Of a DNA stretch of 64,000 bases, positions 15,175-25,508 are shown one piece after another (position 1 is the first letter of the stretch; each line of letters begins with the position of its first letter). Below the pieces are notes generated by a model. It was not told where the DNA came from. It searched no databases and saw nothing but the letters and a program-made list of their open reading frames with translations. The DNA lies in NCBI RefSeq assembly GCF_900188095.1, contig NZ_FZOT01000006.1:175972-239971 (forward strand), written 5' to 3'. The translations under genes and the position numbers were made by a program. The DNA comes from Noviherbaspirillum humi (GTDB lineage: Bacteria > Pseudomonadota > Gammaproteobacteria > Burkholderiales > Burkholderiaceae_D).

Positions 15175-16995
15175 ATGATGCGATTCCAAGAGTCGCTGAT
15201 GAAGCAGAACCCACCGAAGTCTCCTATCGACCGCATTTACGCCGGTGCCTGCAAGCGCATGGCGCTGCGCTGTCTCCTCAGCCTGGCGGCCTGCCTGCCG
15301 CTTACGGCGATGGCCGAGTCCGACAACCGTTTCGACGTACAGATCGAAGGCGCCGGGGACTACCGGAAGCTGCTGGAAGATTACCTCGAGATCCGCCGCC
15401 ATCAGACCGATGATGCGCTCAGCGAGGAGGAGTTGCAGCGCCTGGTGAACATCACGCCGGCGCAGATTCGCGAACTGCTGGCGACGGAAGGGTTCTTCAG
15501 CCCGACGATACGCCATGAGCTGCTGCGGGATGGCGGTCGTCCGGTGGCTCGCTTCATCGTCGAGCCCGGCGAGCCGACGCGGGTCGGGAACGTCGACATC
15601 CGCTTCAGCGGCGACATCGCCGGCGGACGCCACGCGCAGCGCATGGCGGCGCTGCGGCGGCAATGGAGCCTCGATGCCGGCGACGTGTTCAAGCAGTCGG
15701 CGTGGTCCGGCGCGAAGGGCAATCTGCTGAAGAATCTGCTCAACCGCGACTATCCGTCGGCCGCCATCAAGGAGAGCGAGGCGCGAGTCGATCCGGAAAG
15801 GCGCATCGCCGACCTCAGCGTCGAAGTCGACTCCGGACCGGCCTTCACTTTCGGCACCTTGCAGGTGCAGGGCTTGCAGCGCTATTCGCGCGAGATGATC
15901 GATGAACTCAACCCGATCCGTCCCGGCGAGCCTTATTCCCAGGACAAGCTGAACGAATTGCAGGCCCGCCTGCAGGACAGCGGCTATTTCAAGTCGGCCT
16001 TCGCCAGCACCGAGGTCGATCCCGATCATCCGAACGACGTCCCGGTGCGGGTCGACGTGAGCGAGAACGAACGGCGCCGGCTGGCGCTCGGCCTCGGCTT
16101 TTCCACCGATGCCGGCGCCCGCGTGGAAGCGCGCTGGCTGGACCGCCGCTTCCTCGACCGGAACTGGCGCCTGGAATCGCAGCTGCTGTTCGACCGCGAT
16201 ACCCGGCGCCTCGCCGGCACCGTGTTCTTTCCCACTTGGCGCAATGGCTGGCACCCGAATCTGGATGCCCGCTACGAACGCACCAACATCTCCGGCGAGC
16301 TGAACGACAAGATCCGCGTCGGAGGCCGCCTCACCAAGCCGATCCAGACCGACGAGCGCATCCTCGGCGTGACGTATTACGCCGACCGCCAGCGCGTGGG
16401 CGACACCTTCATCAACAACCGCCAGGCGCTGCTCGCCAATGCCGGCTATACCTGGCGCCGGGTCGACAACCTGCTGTCGCCGCGCCGAGGCTATCTCGCG
16501 TCGGTCGACGTGGGCGCCGGTCCGGCGGGCGTGATCAATCAAGCCAACATCGGCCGCGTCCTCGCCAGCGGCGTGTGGATGACCATGCTCAACCGGACAT
16601 GGCAACCCATCCTGCGCGCCCAGGTCGGGCAGGTTTTCGGCGCCAGCCGTTTCGACGTGCCGGCGGACCTGCTGTTCCGCGCCGGCGGCGACCAGAGCGT
16701 CCGCGGCTATGCGCTCAACACATTAGGCGTACCGCAGGATGGCGCCATCGTCGGTGGCCGGGTGCTTGCCGTGGCCAGCGCCGAACTGGTCTACTGGTTC
16801 AAGCCGGACTGGGGCGCCGCCGTATTCACCGATGTCGGCGGCGCCGCCGACTCCTGGCGCGACTTCTCCGCAGGACACGGCACCGGCATTGGCGGCCGCT
16901 GGCGCAGCCCGATCGGCCCGGTCAGCGTCGATGTGGCTTACAACCACGAGACGCGCCAGCCGCGCCTGCATTTCACGGTGGGCTATGGCTTCTGA
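15175..16995 (+). CDS. tamA: Translocation and assembly module subunit TamA (Omp85 family)
   Basis: 606 aa from this start. Outer-membrane barrel partner of TamB, involved in outer-membrane protein or lipid transport. A signal peptide (CLLSLAACLPLTAMA) is followed by POTRA domains (about residues 50-290, including FTFGTLQVQGLQRYSREMI) and a C-terminal 16-stranded Omp85 barrel with the lid-lock motif DLLFRAGGDQSVRGY and a terminal aromatic residue (FTVGYGF). Start is uncertain among ATGs at 15175, 15178 and 15199; none has a strong ribosome-binding site, but all lie before the signal peptide. Overlaps tamB by 11 bp, so the pair is translationally coupled. Confidence 0.92.
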   Translation: MMRFQESLMKQNPPKSPIDRIYAGACKRMALRCLLSLAACLPLTAMAESDNRFDVQIEGAGDYRKLLEDYLEIRRHQTDDALSEEELQRLVNITPAQIRELLATEGFFSPTIRHELLRDGGRPVARFIVEPGEPTRVGNVDIRFSGDIAGGRHAQRMAALRRQWSLDAGDVFKQSAWSGAKGNLLKNLLNRDYPSAAIKESEARVDPERRIADLSVEVDSGPAFTFGTLQVQGLQRYSREMIDELNPIRPGEPYSQDKLNELQARLQDSGYFKSAFASTEVDPDHPNDVPVRVDVSENERRRLALGLGFSTDAGARVEARWLDRRFLDRNWRLESQLLFDRDTRRLAGTVFFPTWRNGWHPNLDARYERTNISGELNDKIRVGGRLTKPIQTDERILGVTYYADRQRVGDTFINNRQALLANAGYTWRRVDNLLSPRRGYLASVDVGAGPAGVINQANIGRVLASGVWMTMLNRTWQPILRAQVGQVFGASRFDVPADLLFRAGGDQSVRGYALNTLGVPQDGAIVGGRVLAVASAELVYWFKPDWGAAVFTDVGGAADSWRDFSAGHGTGIGGRWRSPIGPVSVDVAYNHETRQPRLHFTVGYGF

Positions 16996-19900
16996 GGCCC
17001 AAGCGCCCGCTCCCAAGCCGCCGTCGCGCCGGCATGGATGGCGAACGATCGGTCTGCTGCTGCTCGGTTTGTTGCTGGCGATCGCGATTGCCGTCGCCTG
17101 GATGCTTGGCACCGAGCATGGCGCCGGCACGGCGCTCGGCTTGGCGCAGCGCCTCTCGAACGGTGCGGTGCGCGCTGAAGGCGTGCATGGCGCCCTGACC
17201 AGTCCGCTGCGCATCGACCGCATCACCATCGACACCCAGGCCCAAACCCTGGTGCTGCAGGACGTGCGGCTCGACTGGTTTCCGCGCGCGCTGCTGCAGC
17301 GCGAGCTTCATGTGCAGTCCCTGCATGCCGGCCGGCTGGACGTGACCGCCAAGGCGGAGGCGCCGAAGGAAGAGACTAAGCTGCCGGATGCCATCGGATT
17401 GCCATTCGATCTGAAGCTGGACGAGGCGCGCATCGACAGCGGCAGCATGAAACCGACGGAAGGCGAGCCGCTGCTGTTCGGTCCGGCCGTTCTCGGCCTG
17501 ACTTACACGGATCGGGCTTACCGGCTGCAGCTTCGTCAGCTGGCGCTGAAGGGGGATGCCGGCGGCAATGCGTTCGGCGCGTCGCTCCAGGGCGATCTGA
17601 GGCTTGCCGCCATCAAGCCCTATGCGCTGCAGGGCGCGTTCAACGGCAATGGCACCCTTGCCTTGTCGGAGCAGGACTTTGCCGGCAACGGCCGCGTGAC
17701 CCTCGGCGGCTCGCTGGAAGATACCCGCATTGATGCCGACCTCGCCGCGGCAGGCGCCATCGTGAAAGGCGAGGCGACGCTGCATCCCTTTGCGGAGAGC
17801 AAGCTCGGCGCCGCGCGTCTGGCGGCAAGCGGCATCGATCTGTCGCGCTTCAAGCCGGACCTGCCGGGCAGCGACATCGCGCTGCGCCTGGAGAGCAATG
17901 CCGCAGGCAGCGGCACGCTTTCATTGGACAACCCGGCCGCCGGCCCCTATGACCGCAAGCGGCTTCCGCTGTCGCGCCTGGAACTTGCCTTCACCCAGCA
18001 GCAAGATGGTTTTCTGTTCGACCGCATCGATGCCCTCATGGGGGCGCCGGCCCAGCCGGCGGGATCGCTGCGCGGCTCGGGCAGCTACCGCCAGGGAAAA
18101 CTGGCGCTCAAGCTAGCCACCGAGGCGCTGGATCTGAAGCGGCTCGACAGTCGCATGCAAACGACCCGCCTCGCCGGCAACGCCAGCCTGAGCAGCGGCA
18201 AGGATGGCCAGGAGTTCGCGCTTGACCTGTCCGAACCTCTGGATCGGCAGCGGATCGGCTTGAGCGCGCATGGCGTTCTGGCCGCCAAGCGCCTCGACCT
18301 CGACCGGGTGCGCATCCAGGCCGGCAGCGGCACGCTGGAAGCCCGGGCCCGAGCGGATCTCGAGGGCAAGGGCAGCTTCGCCGCCAGCGGCCGCCTGAAC
18401 CGTTTCCGGCCCCGGGACCTGGGACGTTTGGCGCAATTGCCGGAGATGCTGCTCAACGGCGAATTTTCCGTCGAAGGCGAGCGCCAGCCCGCGCTGCTGG
18501 CCGATGCGAATTTCAGCCTGAAGGACAGCCAGCTCGCCGGCCAGCCGCTGCGCGGCCAGGGCCGAGTGCGGCTGCAGGCGGACAGCCTGCGCATCGACGA
18601 TCTGGCGCTGCTGGCCGGCGCCAACCGGCTGCAGGCAAAGGGCGCGCTCGATGCCGAAGGCGGCAAGATCGATTTCAACCTGGATGCGCCGCGCCTGGAG
18701 CAGTTCGGCCGCGACTTCGCCGGCAGCCTGCGCCTGGACGGGCAAGCCGCCGGCAGCTTCCGGCGGCCCCAGGTGCAAGCCCGCTTCGGCGCCGGCCAGC
18801 TGCGCCTGCCGGGCGGCGTGCGCATCGACAGCGCCGACGGCAGCGGCAGCGCCAGCATCGACCGCGCCAACCCGCTGCTGCTGAGCGCCGCCGATGTCAG
18901 CGTGGCGGCGCGGGGCCTGCTGCAAGGCGCCAACCGGCTGCAGCAGGTCGATCTTCAGGCGCGCTTCGCGCCGCAACCCGAAGCGCCGCTGCACATCGCG
19001 CTCGCCGGACGCCAGGCCAGCGTCGGCGGCGTGCGTCTCGACAGCCTCAACCTGCAGGCCGACGGCACCACCGGCAATCACCAGATCAACGCCATCGTCA
19101 ACGAACCCGGCCAGGTCTGGCGTCTGGCCGCGCATGGCGGGTTGAGCGGGCTCGCCGCCAAGCCGAAGCCGCAGCCTGCCTGGCAGGGGACGATAGAGCG
19201 CTTCGAGGCCGACGGCCGCCTCGTCGCCCGCTCGACCGGACCGGCGCCGCTGCTGCTGTCGGCCGATTCCGCGCGGCTGGAAAATCTGGCGCTGGACGGC
19301 AACACCGGCCGCATCACCATCGAACGGTTCCAGCGGGACGCTGCGGGCATCGCCACCCGCGGCAGCATCCGGCAACTGCGGACCGGCCAGATTCTCAAGC
19401 TCATCGGCTCGCCGTCCATCCTCGGCAGCGACCTGATGCTCAGCGGCGACTGGAACATCGACCTCGGCAAGAATCCTTCCGGAAGCGCTAGCCTGCGCCG
19501 GGACGGCGGCGACGTGGTGGTCCAGGGCAGCGTGCCGGTCGCCCTCGGACTGCGCCAGCTGGAGGCCGCCGCCAATCTCGAAGGCGGGCGGATTGCCGTG
19601 CAATTGCGTGCGGAGGGAGAGCGCCTCGGCCGCATCGCCGCCAGCGGCAGCAGCCTCATGGAGTCCGGCACGCCGCCGCATCTGGCGCCGAACGCGCCGC
19701 TGTCAGGCAAGGTCGAACTGGATCTGCCGTCGATAGGCTGGGCGGCGGCACTGCTGTCGCCCACCATGCTGACCGAGGGCCGGCTGCAGGGCCGGATCGA
19801 CATCGGCGGCACCCTGGACAAGCCGCTGCTGGCGGGCAAGCTGACCGGCAACGGCTTGCACTTCCTGATGGCCGATACCGGCATCGATTTCCGCGGCGGC

Positions 19901-20983
19901 ACCCTCGATGCCGACTTTGACGATTCCCGCCTGCGCCTGAACTCGCTGCGATTTGCCGGACCCGCCGGCAAGGGCGGGCCGCTGGTGGCAAGCGGCACGG
20001 TGGATTTCGCCAGCGGCGCGCCGGCGGCACGCATCGATCTGCGCGCGGAGCGCTTCGCCTTGCTCGACCGCTCCGACCGGCGCCTGAGCATCAGCGGTTC
20101 GAGCCAGCTCGGCTGGAGTGGCGGCGCAGGCAATATCACTGGCGCCTTCACCGTGGATTCCGGCTACTTCGACATCGGCAACATCAGCATGCCGAAACTG
20201 TCGGACGACGTGGTCATCGTCGGCCGCGACCAGGACAAGGGCAAGACCGGGGAGCGGCGCGGCCTGCCGGCTGCCATCGACGTCAGCGTCGGCATCGGCT
20301 CCTTCATCCAGCTGAAGGGCAGGGGGCTGGACGGCCAGCTGGCGGGCGACCTGCGCTTCGCCAGCCAGCCGGGCGAGCCGCTGACGGCGCGGGGCATCCT
20401 GCGCATCGTCAAGGGCACCTTCTCCGCTTACGGGCGGGAACTGGCGATCGAGCGCGGACTTCTGCGCTTCTCCGGTCCGCTCGACAATCCCGGCCTCGAC
20501 ATCCTGGCCATGCGGCGCGGGCAGCAGGTGGAAGCCGGGGTGTCGGTCGGCGGCACGGTGCTGTCGCCGCGCGTCACCCTGGTATCGGAGCCCACCGTCC
20601 CGGATGCGGAGAAGCTGTCCTGGCTGGTGCTGGGACGCGGACTGGCAAGCGCGGGACAGGGCGACGTCGGCGCGCTGCAGAGCGCCGCCGGGGCGCTGCT
20701 GTCGCAGGGCGCGGCCGCCGGGGTCGGCTCCCAACTCGCCAATGCCTTCGGCCTGGATGAGGTGAACATCGGCCGCAGCGCCGACAGCGCCACCGTTCAG
20801 GAGCGCATCGTCACCCTCGGCAAGCAGCTTTCATCGCGTCTGTTCGTCAGCTTCCGCCGCGGACTGGAAACCGCCAATACGGTGCTCCATCTGCGCTATG
20901 TGCTGAGTCCGCGGCTGACCCTGGAAGGCGAGACCGGCTCGCGCAGCGCGCTTTCCCTGTTCTACAACTTCGCCTTTGACTGA
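16985..20983 (+). CDS. tamB: Translocation and assembly module subunit TamB
   Basis: 1332 aa AsmA-like protein. One N-terminal transmembrane helix (IGLLLLGLLLAIAIAVAWML, residues about 20-40) anchors it in the inner membrane; the rest is long, repetitive beta-strand sequence (repeated short L-x-L-x and G-x-L patterns) expected to form a periplasm-spanning groove. The C-terminal DUF490 domain is clear: GRGLASAGQGDVGALQSAA and the end RSALSLFYNFAFD. Start ATG 16985 lies within the last codons of tamA. A GC-rich potential hairpin follows at about 21035-21055 but without a good U-tract. Confidence 0.93.
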   Translation: MASEAQAPAPKPPSRRHGWRTIGLLLLGLLLAIAIAVAWMLGTEHGAGTALGLAQRLSNGAVRAEGVHGALTSPLRIDRITIDTQAQTLVLQDVRLDWFPRALLQRELHVQSLHAGRLDVTAKAEAPKEETKLPDAIGLPFDLKLDEARIDSGSMKPTEGEPLLFGPAVLGLTYTDRAYRLQLRQLALKGDAGGNAFGASLQGDLRLAAIKPYALQGAFNGNGTLALSEQDFAGNGRVTLGGSLEDTRIDADLAAAGAIVKGEATLHPFAESKLGAARLAASGIDLSRFKPDLPGSDIALRLESNAAGSGTLSLDNPAAGPYDRKRLPLSRLELAFTQQQDGFLFDRIDALMGAPAQPAGSLRGSGSYRQGKLALKLATEALDLKRLDSRMQTTRLAGNASLSSGKDGQEFALDLSEPLDRQRIGLSAHGVLAAKRLDLDRVRIQAGSGTLEARARADLEGKGSFAASGRLNRFRPRDLGRLAQLPEMLLNGEFSVEGERQPALLADANFSLKDSQLAGQPLRGQGRVRLQADSLRIDDLALLAGANRLQAKGALDAEGGKIDFNLDAPRLEQFGRDFAGSLRLDGQAAGSFRRPQVQARFGAGQLRLPGGVRIDSADGSGSASIDRANPLLLSAADVSVAARGLLQGANRLQQVDLQARFAPQPEAPLHIALAGRQASVGGVRLDSLNLQADGTTGNHQINAIVNEPGQVWRLAAHGGLSGLAAKPKPQPAWQGTIERFEADGRLVARSTGPAPLLLSADSARLENLALDGNTGRITIERFQRDAAGIATRGSIRQLRTGQILKLIGSPSILGSDLMLSGDWNIDLGKNPSGSASLRRDGGDVVVQGSVPVALGLRQLEAAANLEGGRIAVQLRAEGERLGRIAASGSSLMESGTPPHLAPNAPLSGKVELDLPSIGWAAALLSPTMLTEGRLQGRIDIGGTLDKPLLAGKLTGNGLHFLMADTGIDFRGGTLDADFDDSRLRLNSLRFAGPAGKGGPLVASGTVDFASGAPAARIDLRAERFALLDRSDRRLSISGSSQLGWSGGAGNITGAFTVDSGYFDIGNISMPKLSDDVVIVGRDQDKGKTGERRGLPAAIDVSVGIGSFIQLKGRGLDGQLAGDLRFASQPGEPLTARGILRIVKGTFSAYGRELAIERGLLRFSGPLDNPGLDILAMRRGQQVEAGVSVGGTVLSPRVTLVSEPTVPDAEKLSWLVLGRGLASAGQGDVGALQSAAGALLSQGAAAGVGSQLANAFGLDEVNIGRSADSATVQERIVTLGKQLSSRLFVSFRRGLETANTVLHLRYVLSPRLTLEGETGSRSALSLFYNFAFD

Positions 20984-21162
20984 AGCATTGCGGTCGTCGC
21001 ATCTGACTGTCCGCAAATGGCAAGTGATTAAGCTTGCCCGCGTGTGCCGCGGGCACTATGCTTTCTTGCAGGAACTTACCCTGTCGCACCCAGTCAGACC
21101 CGAACCCATCATTTACCGGCGCCGGCATGAACCGCGTGGCGCTCGACTGACAACGAGGCAAC

Positions 21163-21993
21163 ATGATCCAAAGCGCAATCCACACGCTACCCGTCGAATG
21201 GCAAGCCTGGATACAGGAAAACCTGGCGCGCGGCTGCACGCCGGACAGCATGGCCATGGTCATGGTCCGGGATGGCAAGTTCGATCCGGCGCTGGCCGAG
21301 GCGGCCATCCGCGAGGCCGGCGGCGTGCAACGCGTCACCAAGCCCCGCCCCGACATCGACACCAGCAGCAATACCATCCAGACGCCGGACCGCATGGTGC
21401 ATGTGCTGCTGTCGCTGGCCGCGCCGCGCATCGTCCTGCTCGGCAACGTGCTGAGCGACGAGGAGTGCGACCAGCTCTGCGATTATGTTTCCGGCAAGCT
21501 GAGCCGTTCCACCGTGGTGACCGACGATGGCGCGCAAGTGCAGGCCCATGCCGGGCGCACCAGCCGCGGCGCCATGCTGATGCGCGGCGAGACCGACCTT
21601 ATCGCGCGCGTCGACGCCCGTCTCGCGGCATTGGCGAAGTGGCCGGTGGAAAACGGCGAGGGCTTGCAGGTGCAGTGGTACGACATCGGCAACGAATACC
21701 GCGCGCACTTCGACTGGTTCGATCCCACGCAGGCGGGACCGCGCAAGCATATGGAGCACGGCGGCCAGCGCGTCGGCACCTTCGTGCTCTATCTGAACGA
21801 TGTGCCGCAGGGCGGCGGCACCGGCTTTCCTGGCCTCGGCCTGGAAGTCCAGCCGCGTAAGGGCAACGCGGTCTTCTTCGCCAATACCGACATGTTCGGC
21901 ACGCCGGACCGCAACACGCTGCACTCCGGCATGCCGGTGGTGAGCGGCGTGAAGGTGATTGCCAACAAGTGGCTGCGCGAACGGCCTTATTGA
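21163..21993 (+). CDS. 2-oxoglutarate/Fe(II)-dependent prolyl-4-hydroxylase-like dioxygenase
   Basis: 276 aa. The C-terminal half is a P4H-type double-stranded beta-helix: iron ligands in HFDWF (HxD) and the distal His in LHSGMPV, with a 2-oxoglutarate-binding Lys in GVKVIANKW; QVQWYDIGNEYRAHFD and VGTFVLYLNDVPQGGGTGFP are standard family segments. The N-terminal 75 residues form a separate small helical region (VEWQAWIQENLARGCTPDSM, MVMVRDGKFDPALAEAAI). The hydroxylated substrate is unknown; bacterial relatives act on proline of EF-Tu or peptides. Followed by a strong terminator. Confidence 0.88.
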   Translation: MIQSAIHTLPVEWQAWIQENLARGCTPDSMAMVMVRDGKFDPALAEAAIREAGGVQRVTKPRPDIDTSSNTIQTPDRMVHVLLSLAAPRIVLLGNVLSDEECDQLCDYVSGKLSRSTVVTDDGAQVQAHAGRTSRGAMLMRGETDLIARVDARLAALAKWPVENGEGLQVQWYDIGNEYRAHFDWFDPTQAGPRKHMEHGGQRVGTFVLYLNDVPQGGGTGFPGLGLEVQPRKGNAVFFANTDMFGTPDRNTLHSGMPVVSGVKVIANKWLRERPY

Positions 21994-22040
21994 TCCGGCC
22001 CGGAGCCGGTTGAGCTCGCCGGCGAGACCGATTCCCTGAA

Positions 22041-22076
22041 GAAAGGCGATGCATTCCGTATGCATCGCCTTTTTTA
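22041..22076 (+). terminator. Rho-independent terminator
   Basis: An 11-bp stem AAGGCGATGCA (22043-22053) with TGCATCGCCTT (22061-22071) and a 7-nt loop, followed by five more T residues. Ends the prolyl-hydroxylase transcript. Confidence 0.9.
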
Positions 22077-22360
22077 TTGACTCTTTCTTACTCCTGTTCC
22101 ACATCATGGCCGGGTTGCCAAGCGTGGCTAAGATGGTGACGCCGGAGGCAAGACCGCTCCCGCTTGTGCCGCAATGCCGTGCACCGGCATTTCGGGTCGG
22201 CAAGGTCGTTCCCCGCGCGGGAGGCGGCCTGCCTGCGTGCCGAATCCTTCTCATGAAATGAACCTTCGTGCTTGCCATGCTGACAAATGAACAAGCGGAC
22301 GATCTCTGAAAGCGGCACATCCGCCCACGGCGGATGCCGTGCCGCCCGCGAGGACATCCC

Positions 22361-24640
22361 ATGCCACTCAGATCGATAGGTCTTTCGCTCCGGTTCGTGC
22401 TGCCGCTGGCCCTGGTGCTGGCGCTGTTCGCCTATGCGATCGTGCCGGTGATCGACGGCCTCACCATGCGCTGGTTCGTGCGCGAACTGGACACGCGCTC
22501 GCAGCTGCTGTCGAACGCTCTGCAGGATCCGCTGATCGACTACGTGCCGCAGAACGCCGACCGCAAGATCAACCAGCTGTTCGACCGGGCCATCAAGGAT
22601 GACCGGCTGTACGCGCTTGCCTTCTGCGACAACGCCGGCAAGCTGCTCTACCGCACCGTCACCTTTCCGGAAGCGCTGGGCTGCCGCAGCCCGGAAGCGC
22701 CGAATGGCATCCGCCACACCGTCGTCAATCTCGCCAACGCCAATCTGCACGTGACCGAAAGCCCGGTCAACACGGATGCCGGGCCGCTGGGCAAGCTCAT
22801 CCTGGTGCAGGACATGAGCTTCATCGAGCGCCGCAGCGCCGATACCCGCAAGTACGTCATCGTGCTGTTCGCGGCGCTGGCCATCATCATTTCCCTCATC
22901 GCAGCCCTGGTGGCCCATCTCAGCTGGCGCGGCTGGATGTCATCCGTCAAGAACCTGCTGCGCGGTGCCCTGGTGCCCGCCGGCCATGCGAACATGGTCC
23001 CGGCGAACAGGCGCCGGGAGGAGCCGCCGCCGGAGATGAAGCCGCTGGAGGGCGACCTGCGCAACCTCCTGTACGAAATCAACCGGGAGCGGCGCAGCCA
23101 GGACGATACCGCCTATCTCTGGACGCCGGAAAAGCTGCGGGCGCTGCTGCATGAGGAGCTGGCCGGCGATGAGGTGCTGGTGATTTCGAATCGCGAACCC
23201 TACAGCCATGTGCACGGCAGGCAGGGCATCGATGTCAAGCGCCCGGCGAGCGGGCTGGTGACGGCGGTGGAGCCGGTGATGCGGGCCTGCTCCGGCACCT
23301 GGATCGCCCATGGCAGCGGCGATGCCGATCGGGAGACGGTGGACCGCGACGACCGCGTTCCGGTCCCGCCGGCCAACCCGAGCTATACCCTGCGCCGGGT
23401 CTGGATGACGCAGGAAGAAGAGCAGGGGTACTACTACGGCTTCGCCAACGAAGGCCTGTGGCCGCTGTGCCATATCGCCCACGTGCGGCCGGTGTTCCGC
23501 TCTTCCGACTGGGATGCCTACGTCGCCATCAACCAGCGCTTCGCCGATGCCGTCGTCAAGGAAGCCCGCACCGACGACCCGGTGGTGCTGGTGCAGGACT
23601 ATCATTTCGCGCTGCTGCCGCGCATGGTGCGCGACGCGCTGCCAAAGGCGACCATCATCACCTTCTGGCACATTCCCTGGCCCAACCCCGAATCCTTCGG
23701 CATCTGCCCGTGGCGCGAGGAATTGCTGGAAGGCCTGCTCGGCAGCACCATCCTCGGCTTCCACACGCAGTTCCACTGCAAGAATTTCCTCGAGACGGTG
23801 GACCGCTATCTCGAGTCGCGCATCGAGCATGAGGTATCTACCATCTCCTATGGCGGCCAGCTGACCAAGGTGGAGGACTATCCGATTTCAATCGCCTGGC
23901 CCGACAATGCCAGCCTGCCGCCGGTGGCTGAATGCCGTGCCTCGGTGCGCGCCGAACTCGGCCTGCCGCCCAACCAGCTGATCGGCATCGGCGTCGACCG
24001 CCTCGACTACACCAAGGGCATCATCGAGCGCTTCCAGGCGGTGGAAAAAATGCTGGAACTGCATCCCGACGTGATCGGCCGCTTCACCATGGTCCAGATC
24101 GCTGCGCCGACCCGTTCAACGCTGGATGAATACCAGAACTTCGAGACACGGGTGAAGGCGCTGGTGGAGCGCATCAACAAGCGCTTCGGCAAGCCAGGCT
24201 ACCAGCCCATCCTGCTCAAGGCGGAGCACCATGGCAGCGACGAGGTGAATCGCTATTACCGCGCTGCCGACGTCTGCCTCGTGACCAGCCTGCACGACGG
24301 CATGAACCTGGTGGCGAAGGAATTCATCGCCGCCCGGGACGACGACCGCGGCGTGCTCATCCTGAGCCAGTTCACCGGCGCCGCGCGCGAGCTGCACGAG
24401 GCGCTGATCGTCAACCCCTACCACATCGAGCAGGCGGCGGAAGCCGTCCACCGCGCCGTCACCATGCCGGAGATCGAGCAATGCGAACGCATGCGCAGCA
24501 TGCGGGACCGGGTGAAGGACCGCAACATCTACCGCTGGGCCGGCCACATGCTGCTGGATGCGGCGCGGCTGCGCCAGCGCGAACGGACCATGTCGAAGAT
24601 TCGTTCACATAGCCGCAAGTCGCTGCGCAGGGTGGTGTGA
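22361..24640 (+). CDS. otsA: Trehalose-6-phosphate synthase with N-terminal membrane sensor-like module
   Basis: 759 aa, about 280 more than a plain OtsA. Residues 1-265 look like a sensor input: helix at about 8-30 ([20 protein letters not shown]), a periplasmic loop of about 130 residues, a second helix at about 163-190 ([20 protein letters not shown]), then a HAMP-like linker. The GT20 domain starts near 270 ([10 protein letters not shown]) and is complete: [43 protein letters not shown]. It makes trehalose-6-phosphate from UDP-glucose and glucose-6-phosphate. ATG 22361 has a GAGG site; an upstream ATG at 22334 adds nine residues. otsB begins 1 bp after the stop. Confidence 0.9.
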   Translation: MPLRSIGLSLRFVLPLALVLALFAYAIVPVIDGLTMRWFVRELDTRSQLLSNALQDPLIDYVPQNADRKINQLFDRAIKDDRLYALAFCDNAGKLLYRTVTFPEALGCRSPEAPNGIRHTVVNLANANLHVTESPVNTDAGPLGKLILVQDMSFIERRSADTRKYVIVLFAALAIIISLIAALVAHLSWRGWMSSVKNLLRGALVPAGHANMVPANRRREEPPPEMKPLEGDLRNLLYEINRERRSQDDTAYLWTPEKLRALLHEELAGDEVLVISNREPYSHVHGRQGIDVKRPASGLVTAVEPVMRACSGTWIAHGSGDADRETVDRDDRVPVPPANPSYTLRRVWMTQEEEQGYYYGFANEGLWPLCHIAHVRPVFRSSDWDAYVAINQRFADAVVKEARTDDPVVLVQDYHFALLPRMVRDALPKATIITFWHIPWPNPESFGICPWREELLEGLLGSTILGFHTQFHCKNFLETVDRYLESRIEHEVSTISYGGQLTKVEDYPISIAWPDNASLPPVAECRASVRAELGLPPNQLIGIGVDRLDYTKGIIERFQAVEKMLELHPDVIGRFTMVQIAAPTRSTLDEYQNFETRVKALVERINKRFGKPGYQPILLKAEHHGSDEVNRYYRAADVCLVTSLHDGMNLVAKEFIAARDDDRGVLILSQFTGAARELHEALIVNPYHIEQAAEAVHRAVTMPEIEQCERMRSMRDRVKDRNIYRWAGHMLLDAARLRQRERTMSKIRSHSRKSLRRVV

Positions 24641-24641
24641 C

Positions 24642-25445
24642 ATGACCGATTTCTTCACCGAGGCCGGCCTCGCGCGGCTGGCGCATAGCGTGCCACGGCG
24701 CCTGCTGTGCGCTTTCGATTTCGACGGCACGCTCGCGCCCATCGTCAGCGAACCGGATGCGGCGGCCTTGCCGCCGGCGGTGCAGGCATTGCTGCAGCGC
24801 CTGCTCGAACTGGCGCCGGTGGCGGTGATCACCGGCCGCTCGCTGCAGGATATCGATGCCAGGCTCGGCTTCGATCCGGATTTCGTCATCGGCAACCACG
24901 GCATCGAAGGCACGCCCAACTGGCAGGAAAGCGCCGCCATGTTCCGGCGCGCCGCGCAGAACTGGCGCGAGCAGCTGTCCACGCTGCTCGAACAAGGGCC
25001 GCTGCCAGGCTGCCGCCTGGAAGACAAGGCGTACTCGCTCTCGGTGCATTACCGCGAGGCGCCGGATGCCGTGGCCGCCGAGCGGACCCTGCGCGCGCTG
25101 TTCGCTCGGCTGGACCCGCCGCCGCGGGTGGTGGCCGGCAAGTTCGTCTTCAACCTGGTGCATGACGACGCCCCGCACAAGGGCGACGCGCTGGAAAGGC
25201 TGATCGAATTGACCGGCGCCGAAGCCGCGCTGTATGTGGGCGATGACGTCACCGACGAGGATGTGTTCCGGCTGCAGCGGCCAGACATCCTTTCCATTCG
25301 CGTCGAGCCGCATGCGGACACTGCCGCCCATGCCTGGATCGCCAGCCAGCGCGACATCGCACGCCTGCTGGCGCAGGTGATCTCGCTGCTGGAGCGGCAG
25401 GGCGCGCGAAACTGGCTGCGCCATGCCGGCAAACACCCCGAATAG
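24642..25445 (+). CDS. otsB: Trehalose-6-phosphate phosphatase
   Basis: 267 aa HAD-family phosphatase that removes phosphate from trehalose-6-phosphate. Seen: nucleophile motif FDFDGTLAP near residue 25, VAVITGRSLQDI, IGNHGIEG, KGDALERLIE with the catalytic Lys, and YVGDDVTDEDVF. ATG 24642 follows the otsA stop by 1 bp, so the two are translationally coupled and form the complete OtsAB route. A further upstream in-frame start inside otsA is rejected because it would precede the domain with unconserved sequence. A ROK kinase follows 63 bp later. Confidence 0.94.
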   Translation: MTDFFTEAGLARLAHSVPRRLLCAFDFDGTLAPIVSEPDAAALPPAVQALLQRLLELAPVAVITGRSLQDIDARLGFDPDFVIGNHGIEGTPNWQESAAMFRRAAQNWREQLSTLLEQGPLPGCRLEDKAYSLSVHYREAPDAVAAERTLRALFARLDPPPRVVAGKFVFNLVHDDAPHKGDALERLIELTGAEAALYVGDDVTDEDVFRLQRPDILSIRVEPHADTAAHAWIASQRDIARLLAQVISLLERQGARNWLRHAGKHPE

Positions 25446-25508
25446 CGATGGCAGCCATCCGGCATACCCGGGATAATCGAAGTCATCAAGACTGAATACG
25501 GAGTCGTC

